64,000 bases of DNA from Methanomassiliicoccales archaeon (lineage in GTDB: Archaea; Thermoplasmatota; Thermoplasmata; Methanomassiliicoccales; JACIVX01), in contig JACIVX010000001.1 of assembly GCA_014361295.1 (NCBI GenBank), positions 755,924 to 819,923 on the forward strand, read 5' to 3'. This document shows, piece after piece, positions 1 to 8,111 of the stretch. Made by a program: the position numbers and the translations under genes. Under the pieces are notes generated by a model. It ran no database searches and was not told the origin of the DNA. It was given only the letters and a program-made list of their open reading frames with translations. Every line of letters begins with the position of its first letter. The stretch's first letter is position 1.

Positions 1-134
1 CTGCAAGGACCGGGCTGCCAATAAATGTAATTGAACGAGTCTGGAGAATGCATAGGTCGACTGTTCATAAGAGAAAGATGCCCTTGATTCCAAAGATTGG
101 AATTAGGACTCTCGGACTCGATTGGCGTGAATAG
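1..134 (+). CDS. nadE: NAD+ synthase, C-terminal fragment (partial)
   Basis: Only the last 43 codons are inside the window; the reading frame enters from the left edge and stops at TAG 132-134. The visible residues include VIERVWRMHRSTVHKRKMP followed by IPKIG, which resembles the C-terminal tail of archaeal NH3-dependent NAD+ synthases (a Val-x-Arg-Val helix, then His-Lys-Arg-Lys and a Pro-rich end). That family makes NAD from deamido-NAD in the cytoplasm. The identification rests on this short tail and so is tentative. The 3' end overlaps the convergent membrane-protein gene by 32 nt. Confidence 0.55.
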   Translation, partial: ARTGLPINVIERVWRMHRSTVHKRKMPLIPKIGIRTLGLDWRE

Positions 135-630
135 ATTTCAACCGTGTTTCCAACAGATTAATGAGAGTGTCAGCATCAAGAACATCGAAGATGATCTTGT
201 CGGCCTTCTTCCCCAACGCCCATGGAAATCTTTGTTTTTCTCTGAGTTTGATACCGATCAAATCGTATCCCCTTGATGTAATAAATAGCTCAGGGCTGCT
301 GAGCCTGAAGAAAACACCAGTTCTGATGATCGGGCCCCTTTCAATTCGCTCAACGCGTTCAATGTTTGCAATAGGGATACTTGCTCTAAAAATCCAACCT
401 ACCCTGAGAAAAAGTTGATCGTCGAGAATCTCGTGGTATGTTAACAATGGCGTTACTCCGAATAAGAAAAGAACAGCCGCCTCGAGAAACAGAACCGCAG
501 AAAGAATGACAAAATCGATGCCGACGAGAACTAGTATAAGAAAGAGAATTAATACTTCGGCAAAAAGTATTATTAAAAGATCCAGGATATGCGACTTCTT
601 ACTGTAATAGAATCGGTGACTTGAGTTCAT
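103..630 (-). CDS. Two-TM membrane protein with a PH-like cytosolic domain
   Basis: 175-residue protein of unknown function. Two long hydrophobic helices at about residues 15-37 and 40-60 form a hairpin. They are followed by a soluble domain whose beta-rich pattern (TYHEILDDQLFLRVGWIF, then IPIANIERVERI) resembles the bacterial/archaeal PH-like domains found after a TM hairpin. No catalytic motif is visible. The gene is probably monocistronic: the start at 630 is 24 nt from a good TATA box, and its 3' end runs 32 nt into the convergent nadE end. The family assignment is from fold pattern only. Confidence 0.75.
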   Translation of the reverse strand: MNSSHRFYYSKKSHILDLLIILFAEVLILFLILVLVGIDFVILSAVLFLEAAVLFLFGVTPLLTYHEILDDQLFLRVGWIFRASIPIANIERVERIERGPIIRTGVFFRLSSPELFITSRGYDLIGIKLREKQRFPWALGKKADKIIFDVLDADTLINLLETRLKSIHANRVRES

Positions 631-649
631 CGCCAGCGTGCTATGTGTC

Positions 650-658
650 TATATAATA
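650..658 (-). promoter_or_regulatory. TATA box for the 103-630 gene
   Basis: TATATAATA lies 24 nt upstream of the ATG at 630 (minus strand), the spacing expected for a leaderless archaeal transcript. No Shine-Dalgarno precedes that ATG. Confidence 0.5.
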
Positions 659-842
659 AGAAATATTTGCATTCAAATATCGGGAACTTCGAGATAAATG
701 AGGATTCAGCATTCTTTTATATCGCAATAGGTGATCGCAATCTAAAATTCAAAATTTCAAATAAGCTGTATCCAACTTTCATTAATAGCACTATTGGAAT
801 TATCAAAAGTTTTAATAAAGACCATCTTATTGGCGCTTAAGT

Positions 843-917
843 GCTCCCGTAGTGTAGTCCGGTCAATCATGCGGGCCTCTCGAGCCCGCGACTCGGGTTC
901 AAATCCCGGCGGGAGCA
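843..917 (+). tRNA. tRNA-Glu (CTC)
   Basis: Cloverleaf seen directly. Acceptor stem 843-849 pairs with 910-916, with discriminator A917. The anticodon stem 872-876/884-888 encloses a seven-base loop with anticodon CTC at 879-881, and the T arm carries GGTTCAAATC. CCA is not encoded. There is no intron. A TATA-like element (TTTAATAA, 811-818) sits 25-32 nt upstream. Confidence 0.95.
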
Positions 918-1178
918 CTTCCGTTCATGTCTAGGTATTTTCTGGTTTAATCGACCTTTTGAAGACTCCGCTTGTTCTCTTGAGCCGACTTTCCTTCCCC
1001 CAGTTCATCTATATCTCGTCAAGAAATTTATCGCTATAGGTCTTGACCTGGCACTCTAAATGCCAAAATACCCCAGCCCAGCTGGCACTTCATCACTGTA
1101 ACTGCTGCAAAACACATATTAATTGAGTCACCATTCGAGGTCAGCACAGTGGAGTGCCTGCCTTAGGACGTTAGAATT
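918..1178. other. Intergenic region between tRNA-Glu and the MFS gene
   Basis: No gene is visible. The region holds a short inverted repeat, TGGCA and TGCCA separated by 7 nt (about 1050-1066), and an AT-rich stretch near 1110-1122 that could be the TATA element of the downstream transporter. The repeat could be an operator, but it is short and may be chance. Confidence 0.35.
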
Positions 1179-2423
1179 ATGAAAGTGAATGAGCAAAAGG
1201 TATCTAAAATGCACACTGGCCAGAGATACCTTGGCGACAAAGGGCTCATCGCTTTGGTGGCCGTACTGTCCGCATTCGTTCCTCTATCCACTGATCTTTA
1301 CCTCCCTGCTCTGCCGAGCATGAGCGATTATTTCCAAGTCTCTTCCAGTCTCACCAACCTGAGCTTGTCCCTTTTTTTTATCTTTTTCAGTATTGGAATG
1401 CTCCTCTGGGGTCCATTAAGTGATAAGTATGGGCGGCGGCCTATCTTGCTTGTTGGTCTCGCAATTTACATTGCATCGAGTGTCGCGTGTGGATTAGCAT
1501 GGGATGTTTATCTCCTCATCTTATTCCGTATCTTACAGGCAGTTGGCGGCAGTGCCGGCTCTGCGGTCGCAACTGCCATTATTAAAGATGTTTACAGCGG
1601 AAGAAGACGCGAGTCGGTGCTTGCCCTCGTCCAATCCATGGTTGTCATATCACCCGCAGTCGCTCCGATCATTGGAGCGTTCATGCTTTCATTTACCTCA
1701 TGGCATGGTCTTTTTTGGATACTTGGCTTGATCGGTATTGCCTCAATGGTGGGTTCCCTACTGCTAGAGGAAACCATTCCTTCCCGGTACACGGGCACTG
1801 TGAGGCAGTCCGTTCGTCAGCTTGGCACCCTCCTCAAGAACCGAGGGTTTACCTCGCTTCTTCTAACATTCTCACTGGGAAGTACCGCATCGCTTGCATT
1901 CATTGCCGAGTCATCGTATATTTACGAGGTAGAGTTCGGACTCTCAGCACAGCTCTACAGCTTCTATTTTGCCCTTAATGCCATGGGTCTGATCTTAGGC
2001 CCCCTTTTCTATCTCATCCTTTCTCGATATTTCAGTCGCAATTCGATCATTATATCCTGTTTCGCCATCATGACCCTCGCTGGTGTATTGGTCTCTTCCT
2101 TTGGCAACTTTGGACCACTGGTTTTTGCCTTTGCGCTATTACCTGCATCTTTGATGGGAAGCTGTGTGCGACCAGCTGGTGTATTCCTTATGCTCGAACA
2201 GCAAAAAGAGAACGCAGGCGCAGCCTCCGCCCTGATTAACTGCTTTGGTCTAATATTCGGCAGCACCGGGATGATTCTCGTTTCCATCGGCGGAGACAAT
2301 CCCATCCTTACCCTTGGGATAATAAACATCGCAGTTGGTCTGGTATGTATCGGAGCCTGGCTTGCAATTTGTAAGGCAAACCTTGCCGTTGAAGTCAGTG
2401 AGATGCCGCTCAATGCACACTAA
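1179..2423 (+). CDS. MFS multidrug efflux transporter, Bcr/CflA type
   Basis: 414 residues with about 12 hydrophobic segments, the usual length for 12-TM drug/H+ antiporters. Family marks are the N-terminal STDLYLPALPSM segment typical of Bcr/CflA proteins, motif A between TM2 and TM3 (GPLSDKYGRRPILL) and the TM4 arginine region (RILQAVGGSAGSA). It should sit in the cytoplasmic membrane and export a small hydrophobic or cationic compound; the substrate is unknown. The gene is single, between tRNA-Glu and the convergent trmY. Its codon choice is richer in C-ending codons than neighbouring genes, and the family is mainly bacterial, so transfer is likely. A second in-frame ATG at 1209 is a possible start. 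Confidence 0.9.
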   Translation: MKVNEQKVSKMHTGQRYLGDKGLIALVAVLSAFVPLSTDLYLPALPSMSDYFQVSSSLTNLSLSLFFIFFSIGMLLWGPLSDKYGRRPILLVGLAIYIASSVACGLAWDVYLLILFRILQAVGGSAGSAVATAIIKDVYSGRRRESVLALVQSMVVISPAVAPIIGAFMLSFTSWHGLFWILGLIGIASMVGSLLLEETIPSRYTGTVRQSVRQLGTLLKNRGFTSLLLTFSLGSTASLAFIAESSYIYEVEFGLSAQLYSFYFALNAMGLILGPLFYLILSRYFSRNSIIISCFAIMTLAGVLVSSFGNFGPLVFAFALLPASLMGSCVRPAGVFLMLEQQKENAGAASALINCFGLIFGSTGMILVSIGGDNPILTLGIINIAVGLVCIGAWLAICKANLAVEVSEMPLNAH

Positions 2424-2678
2424 AATCTGTGAAGGAGACTAATTGCCGCTTTCGAACCACATGTATGAGGTCATTGAGAAAATGATCGCCGACAAGTAGA
2501 ATTGAGGCTATACCTTTTCATAAGTATTTTGAAATCAATTGCTTTCTCGAATCGTATAAGATCCGCGACGCAGGTAAATTTGAAGGATCATAGGTAGAGC
2601 TGCTGCCGGGATGGCAAATGCAACAAGAGTGAAGAAATAATTTTATAATTGGCGTGTCAACACAAAAATTTTCGACTG

Positions 2679-3242
2679 TTAATGGTTCGACAACTTCTCG
2701 CGACGATCTAGCACATAATTGAGAATGCAAATACATTGCGCTGACGTGTATTCTCTTTCACCAAGAGAGACCTTCGTCCCCCTTCTCAAGGCAAACCTTT
2801 CCTCATTTTTCGGAAGCCCGATTTGATCTCCCAAAACAAAGACGGGGTTTTCACCAATTTCTGTCTCCCAGATGTCCGTGCCTTTCTTCTCAAGGACAAA
2901 CAGATTGCGTTTCGTTTCAATGAGGGCCTGAAAACTATTTTTCTTCACGGTAATTCCAGGATGGGACTTTCCTGATAGCACTTTTCGGATGAGATTTTCC
3001 CAATGTCCCTGCTCAGGAGGCGCATCCTGAAGGAGATTGCTTTCGACGAGCAGCTCCTTCGGAGGGTCAGGAGGGCCATTCAAGATCGCATGAAAAATCA
3101 CATCTTTTCTTGATGCGTAAGATTCATAAATCGCCATTAAAATGCATTGATAAACGACATCGAGCCTTCCAGCTTCATAAAGATTCTTGAACTTTCCGCT
3201 CGTTCTTCCAGTTCGCGAGTAGAGTATGAATTCCCTGACCAT
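2679..3242 (-). CDS. trmY: tRNA pseudouridine(54) N1-methyltransferase TrmY
   Basis: 187 residues, normal for this archaeal SPOUT-class methyltransferase, which methylates N1 of pseudouridine 54 in the T loop using SAM. Recognised by conserved blocks: AGRLDVVYQCILMAIY near residue 25, ILNGPPDPPKEL in the middle, PGITVKKNSFQALI, FVLGDQIGLPKNEE (SAM-binding knot loop), and a C-terminal SLGEREYTSAQCI helix. A TATA-like element at 3268-3275 lies about 26-33 nt upstream of the ATG. The gene is convergent with the MFS gene and probably monocistronic. Confidence 0.9.
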   Translation of the reverse strand: MVREFILYSRTGRTSGKFKNLYEAGRLDVVYQCILMAIYESYASRKDVIFHAILNGPPDPPKELLVESNLLQDAPPEQGHWENLIRKVLSGKSHPGITVKKNSFQALIETKRNLFVLEKKGTDIWETEIGENPVFVLGDQIGLPKNEERFALRRGTKVSLGEREYTSAQCICILNYVLDRREKLSNH

Positions 3243-3343
3243 TCAATCGCCGTTATCTTCTGCCTGACTTATAATTACATTGTACGCCCTTGAGTGAATC
3301 GGGTTGCTGAAATTTTTTAAAAAAGCAAATCATTCCAAAGAAA

Positions 3344-3562
3344 ATGATCAAATTGCTTGGCAACACATCGTACACAATCAGTTATTACCCGCCGAATTCC
3401 CCGATACCCGTCGACATCACAAACGAAACCGGATATTTCTCGGTATGGATAATGGGATCAGTCTTTGCATTGATCGGCGCTCTTGTATCGCTGATTCTTC
3501 GTTCTGGTAAAGGAATATGCTATGATGACGATTTACATACTACCGCTGGAAAGTCCGCGTGA
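3344..3562 (+). CDS. Hypothetical small single-pass membrane protein
   Basis: A possible 72-residue protein with one hydrophobic helix (SVWIMGSVFALIGALVSLIL, about residues 33-52) after a short polar N-terminus. An AT-rich TTTTTTAAA element near 3311-3319 lies about 25-33 nt before the ATG, which suits a leaderless transcript. I recognise no family. It lies in a 420-bp gap between divergent trmY and the end of the citramalate synthase gene. The small size and lack of known homology keep confidence low. Confidence 0.35.
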   Translation: MIKLLGNTSYTISYYPPNSPIPVDITNETGYFSVWIMGSVFALIGALVSLILRSGKGICYDDDLHTTAGKSA

Positions 3563-3665
3563 GTCTTATCATTCATCCAAATTCTTCGATTAGCCTGCAA
3601 AACGATCAGTGGACATTGACTGAAGATCCAACGAAGTTTACGCTCCTACAGTCTGCACTTCTGAC

Positions 3666-5225
3666 CTACGACTCGATCGATTCCTTTCTTTCCAACAGCT
3701 TATATTCAATTGAGTCAAGAAGAGCATTAAGACTCGCCTCGATGATATTTGTGGACACACCGATTGTCGTCCATGTTTTCTTTCCATCAGTAGATTTAAT
3801 GAGGACTCGGACCTTCGCTGCAGTCGCTGATTTTGTGTCAATAACTCTGACCTTATAATCGACAAGCCTCATTTCGCGGATTTCTGGGAAGAATCTTGTA
3901 AGCGCCTTTCTTAGCGCACGATCAAGAGCGTTCACTGGTCCATTACCATCTGATGCAGTATGTTCCACGTCGCCTTTGGGATCAATGACTTTAACGATGG
4001 CCTCAGATCTCGTCGATCCTTCCGAAACATCCACCAGTACGCGAAAACCACCAAGTCTGAAATGCGGTTTCACTTCATTTCTCAATCTGCGAACAAAGAG
4101 CTCGAGGCTTGCTTCTGCCGCTTCGAACTGATAACCTTCGAGTTCCATCCTCTTCACTTTTTCAAGCAGCATCTTTGCCTCATCCCTATCGCAAACGCCT
4201 AGCTCATGCGATCTCGCTATGATTCCAGATACGCCAGTAAGCTCAGAAACCAGTATTCTCCTGCGATTTCCAACAACTGCCGGGTCAATATGCTCATATG
4301 TCTTTGGATTCTTCATTACTGCGTTGATGTGTACTCCACCCTTGTGAGCGAAAGCGCTTGAACCGACATACGGAAGTCTTGTGTCGGGGATGATATTCGC
4401 CACCTCGGCGACGAAAGATGATAGGGATGTCAATTCATTGAGGTTTTTAACAGATAATCTCTTCTTCATTTTGAATGCAAGTGCGGGAATGAGAGAGCAG
4501 AGATTTGCATTTCCACACCGCTCTCCGAATCCGTTTACGGTCCCCTGAACGAGATTGACACCCTTTTCAACGGCGGCAATTGAATTTGCAACCGCTAGTT
4601 CCGAGTCATTGTGCATATGAACACCAAGTTTTACCCTGATCCCTTTTCTCACTTCACCAAGAATTTTCGCGATTTCGCTCGGAAGGCAGCCACCATTGGT
4701 ATCGCAAAGCACGATATATTCGGCACCGGCTTCTTCTGCAATTTTGAGGACTTCTTCCGCAAAAGCTCTGTTCTCCTTCCAACCGTCGAAAAAGTGTTCG
4801 GCATCAAAAAATATCCTTTTCTCCTTGGACCTCAGATAGGTGAGCGTTTCCTCAACAATCTTGATGTAATCTGACAGATCGATCGATAGTACTTCTCTTA
4901 CGTGCAGATCCCAAGATTTTCCAACGATGCAGACCCAGTCAGTATCGGCTTCAATGAGCGACCTTATCATCGGGTCATCTTCGACACGCGAATCTTTCTT
5001 TCTCGTAAAGCCGAATGCAACGAGCTTCGCATGTTTTAATTCGATTTCTTTCGCCTTCTGGAAGAATTCAACATCCTTTGGGTTTGATGCAGGAATTCCT
5101 CCTTCAACAAAATCGATGCCGAAGGCATCTAGACGCGTTAGGATGTCAATTTTATCTTCGGTCGAAAAGCAGATGCCTTCGGCCTGTGCGCCGTCTCTTA
5201 ATGTTGTATCATATAATTCGACATC
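3666..5225 (-). CDS. cimA: Citramalate synthase (LeuA/CimA family), start unresolved
   Basis: About 519 residues from the first conserved position, the size of the long (R)-citramalate synthase family, which condenses pyruvate with acetyl-CoA for isoleucine synthesis. The N-terminal ELYDTTLRDGAQAEGI motif (catalytic Arg/Asp), GGIPASNPKD, the metal-binding His pair in HMHNDSELAVA, NGFGERCGNANLCSL and a C-terminal LeuA-type dimerisation domain (from about residue 370) are present. The difficulty is the start. The frame is open only back to TGA 5259-5261, and no in-frame ATG, GTG or TTG occurs before the DTTLRDG motif; the first is at 4970, inside the barrel. The coordinate given begins at the Asp that aligns with residue 2 of relatives. 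See findings for an upstream ATG frame that meets it at a TGA. Confidence 0.85.
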   Translation of the reverse strand, partial: DVELYDTTLRDGAQAEGICFSTEDKIDILTRLDAFGIDFVEGGIPASNPKDVEFFQKAKEIELKHAKLVAFGFTRKKDSRVEDDPMIRSLIEADTDWVCIVGKSWDLHVREVLSIDLSDYIKIVEETLTYLRSKEKRIFFDAEHFFDGWKENRAFAEEVLKIAEEAGAEYIVLCDTNGGCLPSEIAKILGEVRKGIRVKLGVHMHNDSELAVANSIAAVEKGVNLVQGTVNGFGERCGNANLCSLIPALAFKMKKRLSVKNLNELTSLSSFVAEVANIIPDTRLPYVGSSAFAHKGGVHINAVMKNPKTYEHIDPAVVGNRRRILVSELTGVSGIIARSHELGVCDRDEAKMLLEKVKRMELEGYQFEAAEASLELFVRRLRNEVKPHFRLGGFRVLVDVSEGSTRSEAIVKVIDPKGDVEHTASDGNGPVNALDRALRKALTRFFPEIREMRLVDYKVRVIDTKSATAAKVRVLIKSTDGKKTWTTIGVSTNIIEASLNALLDSIEYKLLERKESIES

Positions 5226-5410
5226 AACAGATAAATAAATCCCTTCTTGGGAAACTGTTCATCCTTGAATCAAATGCCATGAAATGACCATAATATCGAA
5301 AGTGATAGATAAAATGTGTGATCAATAAGCTAGATTTTTTCGAAATTCCGTCGTCGATAAGATTCGTTTGTCTTTGGCTGAAAATCGAAATCTTTAAAAC
5401 AATATGATAA

Positions 5411-6727
5411 ATGCTATCGTTCTACATGGAACGCAGCAAGAATTCGGTGGCGTCTGTGGCCATAAGAGCGAAAGAAGCGGCTCTTCGTATGCAAGGGATT
5501 CCGCACAAGATCAGGAATGAGGCGCTTCTCGCGATTGCAAGAGCTCTTGAGGCAGCGAAAGACAGGATCATTGCCGCTAACCTATTAGATCTGAAAAGAG
5601 CAGAGGAATCGAATCTGCCTTCTCCGATGATCAAACGTTTAAAATATGATGATCAGAAAATTGAGGAATCGATTAATTCATTGAACTCACTGATCAATCT
5701 TGAAGATCCGATCGGAAAGACTCTAATGATTACTGAATTGGACGAAGGATTACTGCTTGAAAAAGTGACTTGTCCGATCGGAGTGATTTGTGTCATTTTT
5801 GAATCGAGACCTGATGCACTTGTTCAAATTTCATCCCTTTGTATCAAGTCTTCAAATGCGGTGATTTTGAAGGGAGGATCGGAGGCGAACCACACAAATG
5901 AGATTCTTGCAGAGGTGATCGAAAAAGCGCTTCTTTCGGTGGACGAGCGGTTCAACGGAGCTGTACAGCTCCTATCGACACGAGAAGAGATCAAGGAGCT
6001 TCTCAAGTTAGATGATCTCATCGACCTTGTCATACCGAGAGGGTCGAATGAACTCGTCCGGTCCATTAAAGAATCGACGAGAATCCCGGTCCTCGGTCAT
6101 GCTGCCGGCGTCTGTCACACCTACGTTGATGACGATGCAGATTTAGAAATGGCCCTGAATGTTTGCTACGATGCGAAGGTGCAATATCCGGCCGTATGCA
6201 ACGCGATGGAAACACTTCTTGTTCATGAAAAGATTGCGCCAACTTTTCTTCCGAAAATGGCATCGCTTTATGCAAAGGCGGGTGTGAGATTAAAAGGCGA
6301 TGAACGAACGAGAAAATTTATCGAAGCGGAGATAGCGACTGAAAAGGACTGGTCAATTGAGTACAATGATCTAGTTCTGAACATTAAGACGGTTTCATCT
6401 CTTGAGGAGGCGATCGATCATATCAACAAATATGGTTCGCATCATACGGACGCGATCATCACGAGATCAAGAGAAAAGGCAGAGCGATTTATGGATCTCG
6501 TCGATTCTTCGAGCGTCATGTGGAATTGCTCAACAAGATTTGCCGATGGGTATCGATATGGACTCGGAGCCGAAGTGGGTATCAGTACAAATAAGACACA
6601 CGCGAGAGGTCCCGTTGGTCTTGAGGGTCTTGTCATCTACAAATACCGACTCATCGGTAACGGGCAGGTTGTTGCCGACTATGTCGGCAAGAACGCAAAG
6701 AAATTTATTCACAGGAGACTGGTATGA
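5411..6727 (+). CDS. proA: Gamma-glutamyl phosphate reductase
   Basis: 438 residues, aldehyde-dehydrogenase fold, second step of proline synthesis: NADPH reduction of glutamyl-5-phosphate to the semialdehyde. Seen: VTCPIGVICVIFESRPDALVQ, the nucleotide-binding GGSEANHTNE region, the catalytic-cysteine segment KVQYPAVCNAMETLLVH and the C-terminal GLGAEVGISTNKTHARGPVGLEGL signature. It overlaps proB by four bases (ATGA 6724-6727), so the two are translationally coupled. A TATA-like TTTAAAA at 5393-5399 would place a leaderless start at the second ATG (5426, Met6), which fits the family better. The order proA-proB is the reverse of the usual bacterial order. Confidence 0.96.
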   Translation: MLSFYMERSKNSVASVAIRAKEAALRMQGIPHKIRNEALLAIARALEAAKDRIIAANLLDLKRAEESNLPSPMIKRLKYDDQKIEESINSLNSLINLEDPIGKTLMITELDEGLLLEKVTCPIGVICVIFESRPDALVQISSLCIKSSNAVILKGGSEANHTNEILAEVIEKALLSVDERFNGAVQLLSTREEIKELLKLDDLIDLVIPRGSNELVRSIKESTRIPVLGHAAGVCHTYVDDDADLEMALNVCYDAKVQYPAVCNAMETLLVHEKIAPTFLPKMASLYAKAGVRLKGDERTRKFIEAEIATEKDWSIEYNDLVLNIKTVSSLEEAIDHINKYGSHHTDAIITRSREKAERFMDLVDSSSVMWNCSTRFADGYRYGLGAEVGISTNKTHARGPVGLEGLVIYKYRLIGNGQVVADYVGKNAKKFIHRRLV

Positions 6728-7821
6728 GGAGCCTGAACCCAAAACGCGTAGTCATCAAGATCGGAACGAATACGATTTGCCGGCAGGATGGGACGGTCGA
6801 TCACGATTATATCGCGGATATAGCAAGGCAGGTCGTGGAACTTGAATCGAAAGGCATCCAATCGATTATCGTCACTTCAGGGGCAATCGGTTCAGGTTCG
6901 ACCGAGCTAAATCTCAATGGAAAGAACAAAGACATTGCAATGAAACAGGCTTGCGCTGCAGTTGGTCAAGCGATACTCATGCTTGCGTATAGAACCGCTT
7001 TTGCAAAATATGCAAAGCCTGTTGGACAGATTCTCGTGACCTATGGTGCGTTTTCTGACAGAAAGAGATATCTCAATCTGCGTAAAACAATTGAAGAACT
7101 CTTCAAACTCGGTGTCGTTCCGATTGTTAACGAAAATGATGTGATTGCAACCGACGAAATTGATGAAGTTTTCGGGGACAACGATAAATTATCGGCACTT
7201 GTAGCTGCGAATATGGATGCCGATCTTCTGATTCTCCTAACTGATGTGGATGGTCTTTACGACAGAAATCCGAATTTTGATCCTGATGCAAGACTGCTGA
7301 CTGTCGTTGACGAAATTACCAAAGACATTGAAAGAATCGCTGGTGACAAGAGAAGCGAGCGATCCGTTGGGGGCATGCGAACAAAAATTGCCGCCGCGAA
7401 GATTGCGATGCAGTCAGGATGCAACATGGTCATTGCGAATGGAAGGCTCGAGAATGTTGTCCTCCGCGTCGTTGAAGGCGAGGAAATCGGGACTCTTTTC
7501 ACTGCGACACCAAAATACACGATTAAAGAAAGATGGATACTCTTCGCCTGTCCAAGGGGAAAACTTGTTATCGATCAGGGTGCTGAGAAAGCGGTTAAAG
7601 AGGGAAAGAGCCTGTTGTTGTGTGGCGTGCAGAGTGTAGAGGGGAATTTCAAAAAAGGCGACGTCGTTAGAATCGGCAATTTTGCGAAGGGTATTGTCAA
7701 CTTTTCTTCTGCTGAGATCGCTGCGATGAAAGCATCCTCGAAATGTGAAAACTCAGATCAAAACACGAATAAAATCAGGAAAGCGGTCATTGAAAGTGAG
7801 AATATCGTTCTTTTGGATTGA
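6724..7821 (+). CDS. proB: Glutamate 5-kinase with C-terminal PUA domain
   Basis: 365 residues. Amino-acid kinase domain at about 1-255 (KRVVIKIGTNTI at the N-terminus; SGAIGSGSTELNL; NENDVIATDEIDEVFGDNDKLSALVAANMDAD split between catalytic and substrate loops; SVGGMRTKIAAAKIA) followed by a PUA domain at about 275-355. It phosphorylates glutamate in the first step of proline synthesis; family members are feedback-inhibited by proline. It starts inside the proA stop codon. A run of T at about 7952-7959 may be the terminator of the pair. Confidence 0.96.
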   Translation: MRSLNPKRVVIKIGTNTICRQDGTVDHDYIADIARQVVELESKGIQSIIVTSGAIGSGSTELNLNGKNKDIAMKQACAAVGQAILMLAYRTAFAKYAKPVGQILVTYGAFSDRKRYLNLRKTIEELFKLGVVPIVNENDVIATDEIDEVFGDNDKLSALVAANMDADLLILLTDVDGLYDRNPNFDPDARLLTVVDEITKDIERIAGDKRSERSVGGMRTKIAAAKIAMQSGCNMVIANGRLENVVLRVVEGEEIGTLFTATPKYTIKERWILFACPRGKLVIDQGAEKAVKEGKSLLLCGVQSVEGNFKKGDVVRIGNFAKGIVNFSSAEIAAMKASSKCENSDQNTNKIRKAVIESENIVLLD

Positions 7822-8111
7822 TTAATCAGTTCTTTATACTCATCGATAGATCAAGAAAATGACAAGATGGCAGTCGTTTTCTCATTGATGCGGTCAGAAT
7901 ATTTAGATTTTTCATTATAAGACCGAGTTGTCAACACTTATTGAAAATAACTCCTTTTTTTAACTCTTTAGCAGGATAGGAAAAAAACAATTTATTACGA
8001 TGCTGTAGCAGATATCGGGTTCATCCAGTAATGTTATCTTTCCATTAACATTCCCCCCTTTTTTACAAAACATCCTAAAAAAAAGCATCTTAAGAAAGAT
8101 TATTACATGTT
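7822..8111. other. Intergenic region after proAB
   Basis: No gene found on either strand. It contains T-rich stretches (7952-7959 and around 8055-8062) compatible with archaeal termination of proAB, and an A-rich stretch (about 8078-8086) just before the flippase gene. Confidence 0.5.

Noticed and set aside
643-840. 65-codon plus-strand frame before tRNA-Glu
   Set aside because: Its start lies in the TATA box of the neighbouring gene and it covers the tRNA promoter; AT-driven composition and no homology.
2461-2499. Short tail-like frame MYEVIEKMIADK after the MFS gene
   Set aside because: Looks faintly like the end of a protein, but only 12 codons follow the ATG and nothing upstream supports a gene.
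2518-2736. 72-codon minus-strand frame overlapping trmY
   Set aside because: Overlaps the trmY end in another frame and has no recognisable content.
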